Shown one piece after another: positions 42,436 through 52,182 of a stretch of DNA of 64,000 bases. The DNA is from Metaphire vulgaris (lineage: Eukaryota; Annelida; Clitellata; Crassiclitellata; Megascolecidae). The stretch is from assembly GCA_018105865.1 (NCBI GenBank), contig CM030834.1, forward strand, positions 15,921,219 through 15,985,218, in the 5' to 3' direction. Every line of letters starts with the position of its first letter. Positions within the stretch are counted from its first letter, which is position 1. The position numbers and the translations under genes are program-made. The notes under the pieces are model-generated. The model was not told the DNA's origin. It did not search any database and was given only the letters and a program-made list of their open reading frames with translations.

Positions 42436-42957
42436 CAGTGTTGTGACTATTGAAATAGTCAATACTATTTAAATACTATTTAAATAGTTTTGAACTATTT
42501 AAGCGACTATTTTAAATAGTTAGCGAACTTACTTATTTAAATAGTATTTATAAATAGTTTAGCACTATTTATAAAATACTTGATTTTAAATAGTTGTATT
42601 ATGTTATCATCTCAAAGCGTAGAAATCGCTTAAGTGACAAAACATTTGAGAAACTGCTGCTCCTCAAGATTAATCAAGACTTCTGGTGAATAACCTAACA
42701 GCGTAGTAACAGGTGACTGTATTACTGATCAATGTGATCGTGCAGATAACTAGTGACAGTGCTTTTAGATTATAACATTCGCCAGTGATAAATGATAATA
42801 CAGTTTTCATTTTGACATTGAAAAATTAAATAGTATTTAAATAGTATTTAAATAGTTGCGAACTATTGGCTATTGGAAAACTATTTTAAATAGTGTTTAA
42901 GCTCAACTATTTGCAATAGTATTTAAATAGTCTAGTCAACTATTGTTCCAAACACTG
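42436..42957. mobile_element. hAT element filled with ACTATTTAAATAGT palindromes (522 bp)
   Basis: Starts CAGTGTTGTGACTATT, ends AATAGTT-like plus CCAAACACTG, with perfect 8-bp duplications ACAGTCCT (42,428-42,435 and 42,958-42,965). Both arms consist of repeated TATTTAAATA units; the middle (about 42,600-42,820) is unique sequence without a long open frame. Confidence 0.88.
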
Positions 42958-43319
42958 ACAGTCCTACACGTTTAAGAAGAGTTGATATGTAAATATTACT
43001 CGTCTCCAATTCTTAGAGGGGTATTAGAAGTGGGAAATTGTCCATTTTTACTACTACCATTTTTACTACTAAAGTTTTAGAATTGCAGCCTATGGACGTT
43101 TTGGATTCCAGAGCGTCGGGATATTTGTGCAAAACTGACTAGGAATTTTGTTAGAATACTCAGGGGTCACTACTGACCAACAATTTGACATTTGTTGGTC
43201 AATTATAAAACGACGTCCGACCTTTTTCAGTGGCGGATCCACATGGGGGGGGGGGGGTTCGGGGCCCGTGCCCCTACTGAATGCCTGCCATCAGTGGCCC
43301 TCCTGTTGGGACCCTATAG

Positions 43320-44474
43320 CAGGGGTACTCACACCGCGGCCCGCGGTCCACAATCCGGACCGCGAGGACGCTTCTTGTGGACCGCCACAGCTTTCTCTGT
43401 CTGAGAAATTTTGAGCCCCTAATATTGGCTTAATAAGTAATTACTTACTGTTGTCATTGCAAAAGAGCAGCTCCGTGCTGAAAACTTTATGATGAGCTAA
43501 ATTTAGTTATGGTCATTTTTGTGAAATTGGTCAATTTCCTACAATGCAATTCAGCAATACAGCAGCGTCTTTTGCGCTCATTCGTTGAAAATAAGTCAGC
43601 AAAATTTGGAGATTTGCTGCTTCGTAAGGCCGGTTGAGCAAAGGGAGAGTTTGGGAAAGATTCTGGAAATTGAAAGAAAATATTTAAGAGTGTCTTCAAT
43701 CGCTAAAAGACAAAAACTACTGAAGTTTTGAATTTTTAATCAGGATATTGAAAAGACTATAGTTAGCATTTCTTTTTGACATCATGGGGCATCTATTTAC
43801 ATTGAATTTGCCTGATGGTGATTGGACAGATATTGGAAGTTCAGTTTTTGCAAATGCTAAGCAAGCATTATTCCAGGCTGAAGCAGCTGATTTGCATAAG
43901 CATCTGATATTCTGAACCATAAACTCAGCGAAGCTGGTATGACTAACTTTTGGGCCAACTTTGTTCCAGATTTTCAGTACCCTGTAACCAAGAAGTTAGC
44001 AATTTCTGTCCTGACAATGTTTGGATCCACATATACGTGTGAATCAGCAGTTTCTGTTATGAACATTATTAAATCGAAACATCGCAGTTTTTTTGTTTTT
44101 AAAATTCTGCAGTCTGGCCAACCTCAATATTTAAAATCTATGATAAACCATCCAAAACATTATCATTCAACAAGATTTGCTGATTCATTGTTAAATGTAC
44201 CTAGAACAAACACTGAAATTGGTAAGAGAGCTTTTTCTATTTCTGGGCCAAAAATCTGGAACTCTCTCCCTTTGGTTGTCAGATCTTCCAATAAACTGAG
44301 CATTTTCAGATCTAGGCTTAAAACACATCTCTTCCAACTAGCATTTCCTCCATAGTCTGTCTTGCTGTTTCCCTCTGACTGATCTCTGGAATGTCCTGGT
44401 CTTTTTGCGGATGGATTTGAAGTACCATCGATTGATACCCTTGAGTATTAGAAATGGTGCTATAGAAGTGCATA

Positions 44475-44513
<39 letters not shown>

Positions 44514-44947
44514 GCAGCGTTATAACAGACCAACACCTGCAAAATGCAATGTGTATTGCTCTGACTGGTTATTCGCCTGATTATTCTTCAATTATGCAGT
44601 TGAAGAAACAATAATTATTTTACACTAGTCACTGGCTAGGACTGCAAAATGTGCTTTGAGATCTGCTCTAAGCTTAATTGAAATTTTCCGATTCAGCTAA
44701 AATTTATTCTATGATAAAATAAAAAATTATTCTAGATAAAAATTTATTCTTTAAGATTTAGTCTTGCATGTTTATGTTGCCTTGGTTCATGTATAACAGT
44801 CTATTAAGACGAACCGCAGTTACTCGTATTTGCCCACTATGCCGTAACTGTCACAGGAATAACTGGACTTCCCCTGTAACCAGTGGACCCACACGGACGA
44901 TGGAAGACTGGGTGTGGACCACCTTCAAAAATGTTTGAGTACCCCTG
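43320..44947 (+). mobile_element. hAT transposon relic with transposase remnants (1,628 bp)
   Basis: Ends CAGGGGTACTCA and TGAGTACCCCTG; 8-bp duplications CCCTATAG and CCTTATAG (7 of 8). Decayed reading frames match the ZBED/GTF2IRD-like hAT transposases: AKFGDLLL (from the region preceding the RW motif), and the C-terminal dimerisation domain VLTMFGSTYTCESAVSVMNI, continuing after an insertion as DQHLQNAMCIALTGYSPDYS. Many stops: not functional. Confidence 0.85.
44098..44513 (+). mobile_element. LINE 3' end inserted in the hAT dimerisation domain
   Basis: Begins at about 44,098-44,110 inside the hAT frame after IIKSKHRS and ends with an (ATT)n tail at 44,479-44,513, after which the hAT frame resumes. 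It encodes the end of a CR1/L2-like ORF2: HSTRFADSLLNVPRTNTEIG, KRAFSISGPKIWNSLPLVVR, FRSRLKTHLF. Short GCAG flanks on both sides could be its target duplication. Confidence 0.85.
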
Positions 44948-45164
44948 CCTTATAGTTACTACTACATACCTATCAATAAATGGTTGGTCCCCCGTGCTTA
45001 GAAGTTGCCACCACAACGCCCCCGCACTTGCCAAATTCTGGAACCGCCACTGACCTCTGCGTAGAGTCGTAGAACCAGTTGATGACTATGTAAGGCTGCT
45101 ACTTTCGCCTTCGTCGCCTGAAGTAGACCTAATCTGACATCCTTTGAATTGACTGCTTTGAGTT

Positions 45165-45234
45165 ATAATAATAATAGGCCTAATGTGATCTGAAGTGGTT
45201 TAGGATGCTCAGAAAGCCTGTGTGAAAACCACTG
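45165..45234 (-). repeat. Hairpin retroposon 3' end
   Basis: TAATAATAGG then TGTGATCTGAAGTGG; hairpin at 45,194-45,233 with the same AGTGGTTT/AAACCACT arms as other copies, but the inner loop is mutated (ATGCTCAGAAAGC). Confidence 0.65.
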
Positions 45235-45282
45235 TAGGCCTACTCCTAGTAACTTTCCACATTCAATAATCTAGCATTCCGA

Positions 45283-45480
45283 CAGGGTTATTTCTAGGGT
45301 TGTGAATTGGGGGGGGGTCGGGAAAATCTGGGGGTGTCGGAATTCGCAAGTCTCTGACAAGCAAGAAAACGTTATCAAGTCTCAAAAAAGGCTGACAAGC
45401 AAAAAAAGGTCATCCAAGAATAAAATTTGTTCAAATTTGTTTTCAATCGCCTGGCTTTCATCTGCGCAAATATTTCAATA
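45283..45480. repeat. Degenerate MITE related to the 83-bp element
   Basis: CAGGGTTATTTCTAGGGTTG is close to the inverted sequence of 40,770-40,852, then two copies of the GACAAGCAAGAAAACG / TGACAAGCAAAAAAAGGTC motif follow. No clear right end. Confidence 0.5.
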
Positions 45481-45548
45481 ACATTGAACTTTTCAGCGAA
45501 ACCGCTCTCCAATTCTTCTTCTTCTTCTTTCTTTCCTTCCGTCTTTCC

Positions 45549-46592
45549 CTATTGGGTTGGACGATGGGTCTGAATGAGTTCCTTCCATTTCTGTCTGTCT
45601 CTTGCTGCTCTGGTCAATTGGATGAAGTTCATTTGCATTTCTCCTGCATCCTCTTTTAAGTTTTCTATCCATGTTTTTCTTGGTCTTCCTTTTCTTCTTT
45701 TCCCTTCAACATAGTTGTATAGTGCTTTCTTTGGTAGTCTTTCTTCCTTCATTCTTTCAACATGACCAAACCATTTCAGTCTTCGTTTCTGTATTGATTC
45801 GAGTATCGTTTCTTTTTGCTCTGTCTTTTCTCTGATCGTTTCATTTCTTATTCTTTGTCTTCTGCTGACTCCTGCTATTCCTCTTAACCAGTTCATTTCT
45901 GTTGTCGTTAATCTTCTTTCGTCTTTCTTCTTTATGGTCCAGCATTCTGATCCATATAATAGTATTGGTTTGATCAGTGTATTATATAGCTTTAGTTTTG
46001 TTTTCAGTGATATTTGATTGTCTTTCCATATCTTCTGAAGTTTTCCAAATGCTGCACTTGCTAGTCCAATTCTCCTTATTATGTCTTCTTCACTTAGGCC
46101 ATCTTCTGTCAGTACTGATCCTAGGTATACGAATTTTGGTACTTGTTCTATTACTTCCTCCTTTAGTTTTAGATTAGCTTTCCCCTTCTTGTTCCCCGTG
46201 ACCATTGCTTTAGTTTTCTGTATATTTATTTTTAGCCCCACTTCTTCTCCGGCCTTGCTTATTTCATTGGTTAATATTTGTAGGTGATCTGCTTTTGTTG
46301 TTATCACATCTATGTCATCTGCAAACCTTAAGTTATTTATTGTTTGTCCATATACTTTTACTCCAGCATCTTCTTCTTTTGTGTTTTGTATTGCTTTTTG
46401 CATTACCACATCTAGTATTATATTGAATAGCAGTGGAGATAAGCCACATCCTTGTCTCGTTCCAATTGTTATCTCAAACCATTCTGTTAGTTCCCCATTA
46501 ATTTTCACTCTGCTCATTGTTCTGCTGTATAAGTTTTTTATGAGATTCACTAGCTTCTCTGGAATACCAATTACAGTATTGTTAATTTATTC
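45549..46592 (-). mobile_element. LINE reverse transcriptase, 5'-truncated, long open frame
   Basis: Minus-strand open frame of 333 codons, extendable a little upstream (VIGIPEKLVNLIKNLYSR) to about 46,592. RT motifs: TRQGCGLSPLLFNIILDVVM, the catalytic FADD in NLRFADDIDVI, and KTKAMVTGN. C-terminal landmarks: GSECWTIKKKDERRL, RRLKWFGHVERMKEERLPKK, KRRKGRPRKTWIENL, AARDRQKWKEL. This is the common RTE/Jockey-like LINE C-terminus. No endonuclease domain is present. The long intact frame suggests a fairly recent insertion. Confidence 0.9.
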
Positions 46593-47270
46593 AGCCTTTC
46601 TTGGCCCATTGTTGATCGCTGGTATCAGTATACGTGCAGTACCACAGTCTTGGTGCATTACGATATTTAAATGTGTAGGCTTATCTTACCCAACACTGAT
46701 CATGAGCTCAGCGGTTCAGTGCTACGCTGCTGATATCAGTTGATTCAATTCAGTAGAAAGACGAAATTAATACGAGACCCTGTTTCCCAACAGACCTAAG
46801 TTGCGTTTTTTTGCACAAGTTGGTGATCAAAAAGAACCAGGATCCACTTGGCCACTGCATTTCAAAACATATACGGTAACTATCTGCATGAAATATGCAC
46901 GTTATGACAAGGACACAGACCAGACGGGCTCGGTGACATAGTTTAACTTAAGTAAGCGGATGCCCTCACTGAACGATTTAGTCATCGGATTTAGTCGGCC
47001 AACTTATCGGCGACCGAATCCGCCTGAATGATAAGCCAGCTGCAAAGGACAGCTGCCTCACTGGCTGACTTTGTCAGCGGGACGTTCGGGATGGGGAGTA
47101 AACGTCCGCCAGATAATCTGAATACACGATCTGGCCGACTTCGTCGTCGGATTTTCTGACTTGTCAGCCAATCAGATTTCAGTCCAAAGGTCAGCGCGCG
47201 AGTTGACAATAACAACAGCGAAACGAGGACACACTTTGTGGAAAATTTGGACGGGAATAGGACAAGAAAC

Positions 47271-47414
47271 ATGTCGAAGAGTGAATTCTACTTGAATCTT
47301 AGTGAAGTCGCGGCACAACCCATTTTATGGGACTGTCGCGACGATCTATACAAGGAAAGTGATAAAAAACCGTCCGCACAAAATTGTAAAAGGCCTGTTG
47401 GTCTATCTCGGTGA
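47271..47414 (+). pseudogene. MADF-like protein, 5' fragment (in Harbinger element)
   Basis: ATG frame of 47 codons. EVAAQPILWDCRDDLYKESD with KKPSAQN matches the start of a MADF domain (xxPxLWDxxxxxYKDxxKK). MADF/Myb-like DNA-binding proteins are the second gene of PIF/Harbinger transposons and help the transposase reach DNA. The rest of the domain is deleted. Confidence 0.65.
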
Positions 47415-47589
47415 GCTCTTAGATTAGGGTATGGTAGGCTCCCTTTAGTTCCCTACACCGTATCCAGGGTCTCACCTAGACCTTTCTCTTTTTTCGGGAT
47501 TTCCTTTGTGCGGATAATGCACGTGCAGATGCAATAACCGTCAAAATTAATCCACATAATAACAAAACGTCAAATTCCTCGTCAGCCAT
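47385..47589 (-). pseudogene. Harbinger transposase, N-terminal fragment
   Basis: Minus strand from ATG at 47,589: MADEEFDVLLLCGLILTV, RKSRKKRKV, a TAG where the family has Trp, then VRPWIRCRELKGAYHTLI, stop, ELTEIDQQAFYNFVR. The order RRRR-xWVRPW ... GAYxTLxxEL ... FxNFxR is the usual start of Harbinger nucleases. The DDE domain is missing and there are two stops. Confidence 0.75.
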
Positions 47590-47825
47590 CTTAAAATATG
47601 AGCTATACATCAGCGTTTGTAGGCGTGGCTTATTTCTTGTTTCCAGACAAGACTAAACGTCGGTGGATTGGTTTGCCGACAAAATCAACGACTGAGTACG
47701 CTGACTAAATCGTTAAGTGAGGCAGCCGCTTAAGTAAACACGAAATTTCTATAGCGCTGCCCGAAAGATTGGCATAACCAGGGAGGCCTCCCTGGCATAA
47801 CTTAGCATAACTTAACATCATAACA

Positions 47826-47950
47826 TGATTTAAAGTGGCTTAGGAGACATTACTGCCTGTGTGAAAGCCACTAGGAGCACTAACGGGGCTTGAACCCGCT
47901 CCGTCAGCCTGACGCTCCAGCACGTAACCCACTCATCCATCTTCCGCCGA
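47826..47950 (-). mobile_element. tRNA-derived SINE, minus orientation
   Basis: Same family as 6,751. On the minus strand: A-box region GATGAGTGGGTT, B box GGTTCAAGCC in a perfectly paired GCGGGTTCAAGCCCCG context, then the hairpin tail with perfect arms AAGTGGCTT / AAGCCACT. The class II tRNA-like spacing (long variable arm) suggests a tRNA-Leu or Ser origin. Confidence 0.82.
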
Positions 47951-47986
47951 GTTTATCGAAGGATTCTGATGTACTCGTTTATTAAT

Positions 47987-48262
47987 CAGGGACGTCATTT
48001 GGGGGGCAGAGGGGCATTTGCCCCCCCTGATTTTGAGGAAAAAAATTTTTTTCTTGTGTTATTTAGTATTTAGTTTTTTACATGTCCTAAAGGAGCGCCT
48101 GATATGATGTATATGATGTGGAGTAGTCTAGTCTGAAAAGTAACTAACCGTTATAAACGGCTGACGAGAAAAAAAGGTCGTCAACTTTTTCGCAAACTTG
48201 TAACTTGTCAGGTCAAAAGTGTTTTGCCCCCCCCCCTGAAAAACAGTGAAATGACGTCTCTG
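47987..48262. mobile_element. hAT MITE CAGGGACGTCATTT (276 bp)
   Basis: Ends CAGGGACGTCATTT and AAATGACGTCTCTG; perfect 8-bp duplication TTATTAAT. Subterminal poly-G/poly-C tracts (TTTGGGGGGCAGAGGGGC). Contains CTGACGAGAAAAAAAGGTCG at 48,161. Confidence 0.9.
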
Positions 48263-48344
48263 TTATTAATCCTTTCCTTTTGCCGTCGTACGTTTCGATA
48301 AAAAAATCAAGTCCTTCCAACGCCGGATTCGAGCGTTGGGGCCG

Positions 48345-48518
48345 GTGCTGATCTCCAGTCACTTAGGCATACAGCGACGCGGGTGGCATACACCAATTAA
48401 CCTGGAGTAGGTTGCAAGCCAAACGTCAAGACCCGCGCTTTACTTCGCAGTGAACGCTGCTCCTCGTTTGATGTTACAACCGCCCTCTAGCGAGTAAGGC
48501 TGAGTCGACCTTAGGGCA
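48345..48518 (-). repeat. Dispersed repeat, inverted partner of 11,283-11,475
   Basis: GGGCCGGTGCTGATCTCCAG and GCTGAGTCGACCTTAGGGC correspond, inverted, to the intronic copy in obscurin. Superfamily unknown. Confidence 0.45.
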
Positions 48519-48685
48519 GGGTTTAATCTTTAGACTCCGGACTCCGAGTGGGGGGAATTGACAAAGCCGGGAGGAATTCTGCTAAGGTGTTGCTGTAAGT
48601 TAATGTATATGCCAAAATTTCCGGGGGGATTTGAAATTTCCGGGGAAAGGGCAATTCCCCCGGAAACGGCCTAGATTAAACCCTG
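48517..48685. mobile_element. MITE-like element CAGGGTTTAATCT (169 bp)
   Basis: Perfect terminal inverted repeats CAGGGTTTAATCT and AGATTAAACCCTG (imperfect beyond), G-rich interior with TTTCCGGGG repeated. I find no matching 8-bp flanks. Confidence 0.65.
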
Positions 48686-49184
48686 ATACCATGCGTATCC
48701 AGTACAAATCGAACGATAGGCCTATGTCTTATGCACTGTATATCTGGGGTGAAGAATTTTGATACGTTGCAATGAACTCGTTTTTTATTTACTTAGTAAT
48801 ATGATCGACCAGTCGCTCAGCCAGATTAGCGTCTGTTTCATTGCGCCCTCGTGCTGTAAACTGCTGACTAACAGGAGAGAAAGAGAAAGCGAGTGTGCGC
48901 TTGTGTATGAGTCTTAATAGCCCACTCAAGTGTTCAAGCTACGTGGACTGAATCGCGTCAGATGGCAACAGTATCTCTGTCGCTAAGGAATGACAGACAA
49001 AATGGTATGTATTACGAAACTCGTTCAAGCTTCGTCAGACTGCTTTCTATTCATAGACATGGGGGAGAGGTTAGTAAGGACTCGATTGATGGAAATTAAA
49101 GACTGATTGATAGGGGAACAGCAAAGCCTTTCTACGGCAGATTTAATTTTCGATTGGCAGAGTTTTGGTCTTTAACCACCTTCC

Positions 49185-49417
49185 CAGGGCCGTTTTAAGG
49201 CATAGGCATGGTCGGCACGTGCCCAATGCCCCGCGATTTATGAAGGGCCCCGGCGGACGGTGAAAAAAATTGTTTCTTGCTTGATTTTCGAATGGCCTTA
49301 CGATCGTATTAATTTGATGGTCGAAAAGTCTGACGAGCAATTAAAAGGTAATCACCGCTTTTTCGGTGCAACGTTTAAAAACTGTCTAGGGCCCCCAAAC
49401 TTCTTAAGACGGCCATG
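49185..49417. mobile_element. hAT MITE CAGGGCCGTTTTAAGG (233 bp)
   Basis: Ends CAGGGCCGTTTTAAGG and CTTAAGACGGCCATG; 8-bp duplications CACCTTCC and CACCTTTC (7 of 8). Contains CTGACGAGCAATTAAAAGGT at 49,331. Confidence 0.82.
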
Positions 49418-49538
49418 CACCTTTCTGGTTGAGTATAACCCCCATACGCGGTCGAGAAGTTTTGTACTGGACCGGTCGACTCCTTCATTGGTCGAAAGTT
49501 TTTGTCTGAAAAAGTGAAAACTGGACAAACAGATCATT

Positions 49539-50048
49539 CGTGCCATTGGCGAATTAGCATTTTTGGCACAGTACCAGTGGCGGCTCCACCGGGGGGCGCC
49601 AGAGGGGCCCGTGCCCCTATTGAGTGTCTGCCCCCAGTGCCCCCCCCCAGTTGGGACTCTATACTTAATGCTACATACATTAAACAACAAAGGGTTGGCC
49701 CCATGATTAGAAGTTGCTACCCCCAACGGCTCCCCACTTGCCAAATCCTAGAGCCGCCACTGCACAGTACACATATTTCCATGGAGGCTTATCGGCGTCA
49801 TTGCGATCACTTAAAAAAGTTTTAAAATAATTTTTTTATAAAATGAAACAATTAAATGCCATTAACTTCAACTTCAACTCAGGTTTATATTCTGGAAAAA
49901 ATTTAGTTAAAGAAAGAAATAAGCAAGAAGTCATTTTTAAAAATTGCTAATAGAAAAGGTAGGCTCCTAAACTTTAATTTAGCAGTCAAGCCCGGTACCT
50001 ATAAATTTTTTAACCCGCCCCCACCAAGAATTCCTGGAACCGTCACTG
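49539..50048. mobile_element. Degenerate MITE of the 17,892 family, with nested insertion
   Basis: CATTGGCGAATTAGCATTTT, ATATTTCCATGGAGGC and GCGATCACTTAAAAAAGT match the element at 17,892. It is interrupted by a complete MITE at 49,575-49,762. The right end reads GGAACCGTCACTG. Target duplication not evident. Confidence 0.65.
49575..49762 (+). mobile_element. CAGTGGCGG-family hAT MITE, complete (188 bp)
   Basis: Ends CAGTGGCGGCTCC and GAGCCGCCACTG; perfect 8-bp duplication CACAGTAC. Interior nearly identical to 58,138-58,317, so both moved recently. Confidence 0.93.
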
Positions 50049-50204
50049 TCAGGCACGTCGGAACGAATTTTTAGCATGGGTGTAAATTTTCCGAGGCGAG
50101 GTGTTTGGTTGTCACATTTTTCTGTGGACAATCCAAAAAAGGTAATTTCCTATATATTTTATAGTCGACAAGCCAAGAAAAGGTAATTTCCTATATTTTT
50201 AAAG

Positions 50205-50325
50205 TAGAAATTCCAAGGGGTGCAGATCTGCACCCCCAGCCTCGTCTTTTAGGGGGTGTGCTGCACACCCTACTTTTTCCAGGGGGTGCAGCTGCACCCT
50301 CTGCACCCCCACTTCGTACGGGTTT
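50205..50325. repeat. GGGTGCA palindrome cluster
   Basis: Three close palindromes: GGGTGCAGATCTGCACCC, GGGTGTGCTGCACACCC and GGGTGCAGCTGCACCC. No gene. They look like part of an unclassified repeat. Confidence 0.55.
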
Positions 50326-50698
50326 GGCCACTATATAAAGTCTATCAATTGTTATTTCAAGCCGGAAATTTAGCTGCGAATACCGGTAACTTCCGGTAAG
50401 CTTCTTTTTCCTCTTCTTCTTCTTCTTTCTCTTCTTATTCTTCCTCTTCCTCTTTTTCTTCTACCTCTTCGTCATCATCATCATCATCTTCTTCTTCTTC
50501 TTCCACTTCCTCTTCTTTCTGACTGTATAAAGTTCCGTCTTGCATGTTCAATAACAACTTAGCTTTCATTAAGCCCCTCAAAAACTGAGGTTTTACGTCT
50601 TGGAGAACCGTTTAGTCTTCGTGAATTTGAAGACACAATTTCGGTTAAATTCGACAACATTTCAGTCGCTCCAAGTAAGTCTGACCGCAACCTACTGT

Positions 50699-50868
50699 CA
50701 GGGGCGTAGCTACTAGCCAGGAATTTGATTTGGGCGGTATAATGTGATTTGGGGCATAAATCTTTAAAATCTTTGAAAATCTTAAAAAGCACATTGAAAA
50801 TTTTATGGTAGTCTGATTTTGGGGGTATATATACCGATATACCCCCCCCCCCCGTCGCTACGCCTCTG
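50699..50868. mobile_element. MITE CAGGGGCGTAGCTA (170 bp)
   Basis: Ends CAGGGGCGTAGCTA and TCGCTACGCCTCTG. CCTACTGT precedes it and CTACTGT follows after a few extra bases, so a damaged target duplication is possible. Subterminal poly-C before the right end. Confidence 0.7.
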
Positions 50869-50901
50869 CCAGCTACTGTAGGTGTAATATTTGATAAAAA
50901 C

Positions 50902-51355
50902 ATGTCGCTCAATTATCATGTAAATCAGATAGGCAAAGCCGTTCATGTGCAAATTAGAGACATTCGACGAATCCGTGATTGTGTGCCCAAGTCTGCCCTA
51001 ATTCCTCTTGTCAGTGCTCTTGTTGCCCATAGCCTTGGCTATTGCAATTCCTTATGCAGTGATATGGCCAAATCTAATGTGCAGAAGCTCCCAAAGGATT
51101 CAAAATTATTCTGTAGCTCGGACCATCATTAAAACTCGTAAGCATGATCACAGTAAGCCTATTAACTCTTCGGAAGTTACACTGGCTGCCCGTTGAAAAG
51201 AAAATTATAGGCCTACTCAAGATTAGTCTCCTGGTTTATAAAACACTGCAGTCCGTATACCTCAACCTCAATATTTTAAATCTATGCTGTAGATCACCAA
51301 AATAATTCTCATTCAACAAGATTCGCTAATTCATTGCTAAATATACCCAGAACCA
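50902..51355 (+). mobile_element. LINE (CR1/L2-like) 3' fragment
   Basis: HVQIRDIRRIRDCVPKSALI, LVSALVAHSLGYCNSLCSDM, then in other frames RKHDHSKPINSSE, HWLPVEKKI-like sequence, and STRFANSLLNIPRTNT. Same family as the LINE at 44,098 (HSTRFADSLLNVPRTNT), decayed by frameshifts. Confidence 0.72.
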
Positions 51356-51511
51356 ACACTGGGCCGGCTCCCTCTCCACTCTCGGTTACCACCCCACCCC
51401 CCGCCAGTGCAGTTGTAAGGTTTTGTCTACGAATCAGTACATTTTGTAATGTACTGTCAATAGACCTATTTGAGATCTTCGTGGTTCCATGATGAGTTGA
51501 TATAATCATAA

Positions 51512-52129
51512 TATTTCCGACAGACGTACAATCGCGGATCATTTCTCGTCGTCGTCGTCGTCGTCTTGTGTCTGTGCCTCACCAGCTGCTCACCGGTCGC
51601 CGCACAGTCCGGCGGCAACGGGCGAGCTCTTCTGGTCGTCGACGTCCAGAACTGCTTCACCGGAAACGGAAGTCTTTCGGTCAACGGTGGGGACGAGATA
51701 GTTCCGGTCATAAACAAGATCCGAGAGGAGCACGCGAAACAGTTCGACGTCGTCGTCCTGACGCAGGATTGGCATTGCGTCGACCACGTGTCCTTCGCTT
51801 CGCAGCATCTCAATCGTCACCCGTACGATGTCGTCAACTTAACGTATTTGCTGCCGACCGGTAAACACAGACCAAAGGCAACCTTTAGCCTAAAATTCGT
51901 CTTTATGGTCATAGTTCAGTCTTCAGAATTAGAATATGCTGATAGACTTAGGTCTTAGTAATATAACTCCGTGGATGCTTGTTTTATCGACTGAATAGCG
52001 TTCAAAACGCCTAGCCTTTGATCTATACATACATACATACATACATACGTGCATACATACATACTACTACTACTACTACTATTACTACTACTACTACGAA
52101 TTATGATGATGATGATGATGATGATGATG

Positions 52130-52182
<53 letters not shown>

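Larger units (their letters stand above)
43228..45052. mobile_element. CAGTGGCGG-family MITE split by a hAT element
   Basis: Left part 43,228-43,319 (CAGTGGCGGATCC ... CTCCTGTTGGGACCC) and right part 44,956-45,052 (TAGTTACTACTACATACC ... GGAACCGCCACTG) together make one copy of the family at 58,138. The two halves are separated by a 1.6-kb hAT element. The outer flanks match only weakly (ACCTTTTT, ACCTCTGC). Confidence 0.85.
46947..47734. mobile_element. PIF/Harbinger deletion derivative (788 bp)
   Basis: Flanked by TAA on both sides (46,944-46,946 and 47,735-47,737), the TWA target of PIF/Harbinger. Inverted ends begin CTTAAG and share CGG-TGCC-CTCACT and AACGATTTAGTCA. It contains the start of a MADF-type protein on the + strand and the start of a Harbinger transposase on the minus strand, converging on a deletion junction near 47,385-47,400. 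Confidence 0.8.

Noticed and set aside
46312..46743. 143-codon open frame on +
   Set aside because: Antisense shadow of the LINE reverse-transcriptase frame, with no family signature of its own.
47271..47414. Independent host gene with a MADF domain
   Set aside because: It lies within TAA-flanked inverted repeats beside Harbinger transposase remains and is truncated by the internal deletion.
49502..49825. 107-codon open frame on +
   Set aside because: Spans a complete MITE with 8-bp duplications; translation of poly-G/C repeats.
51512..51860. Bacterial contamination as the source of the nicotinamidase
   Set aside because: The gene is split by four introns with matching phases and lies among animal repeats also present in the obscurin introns.
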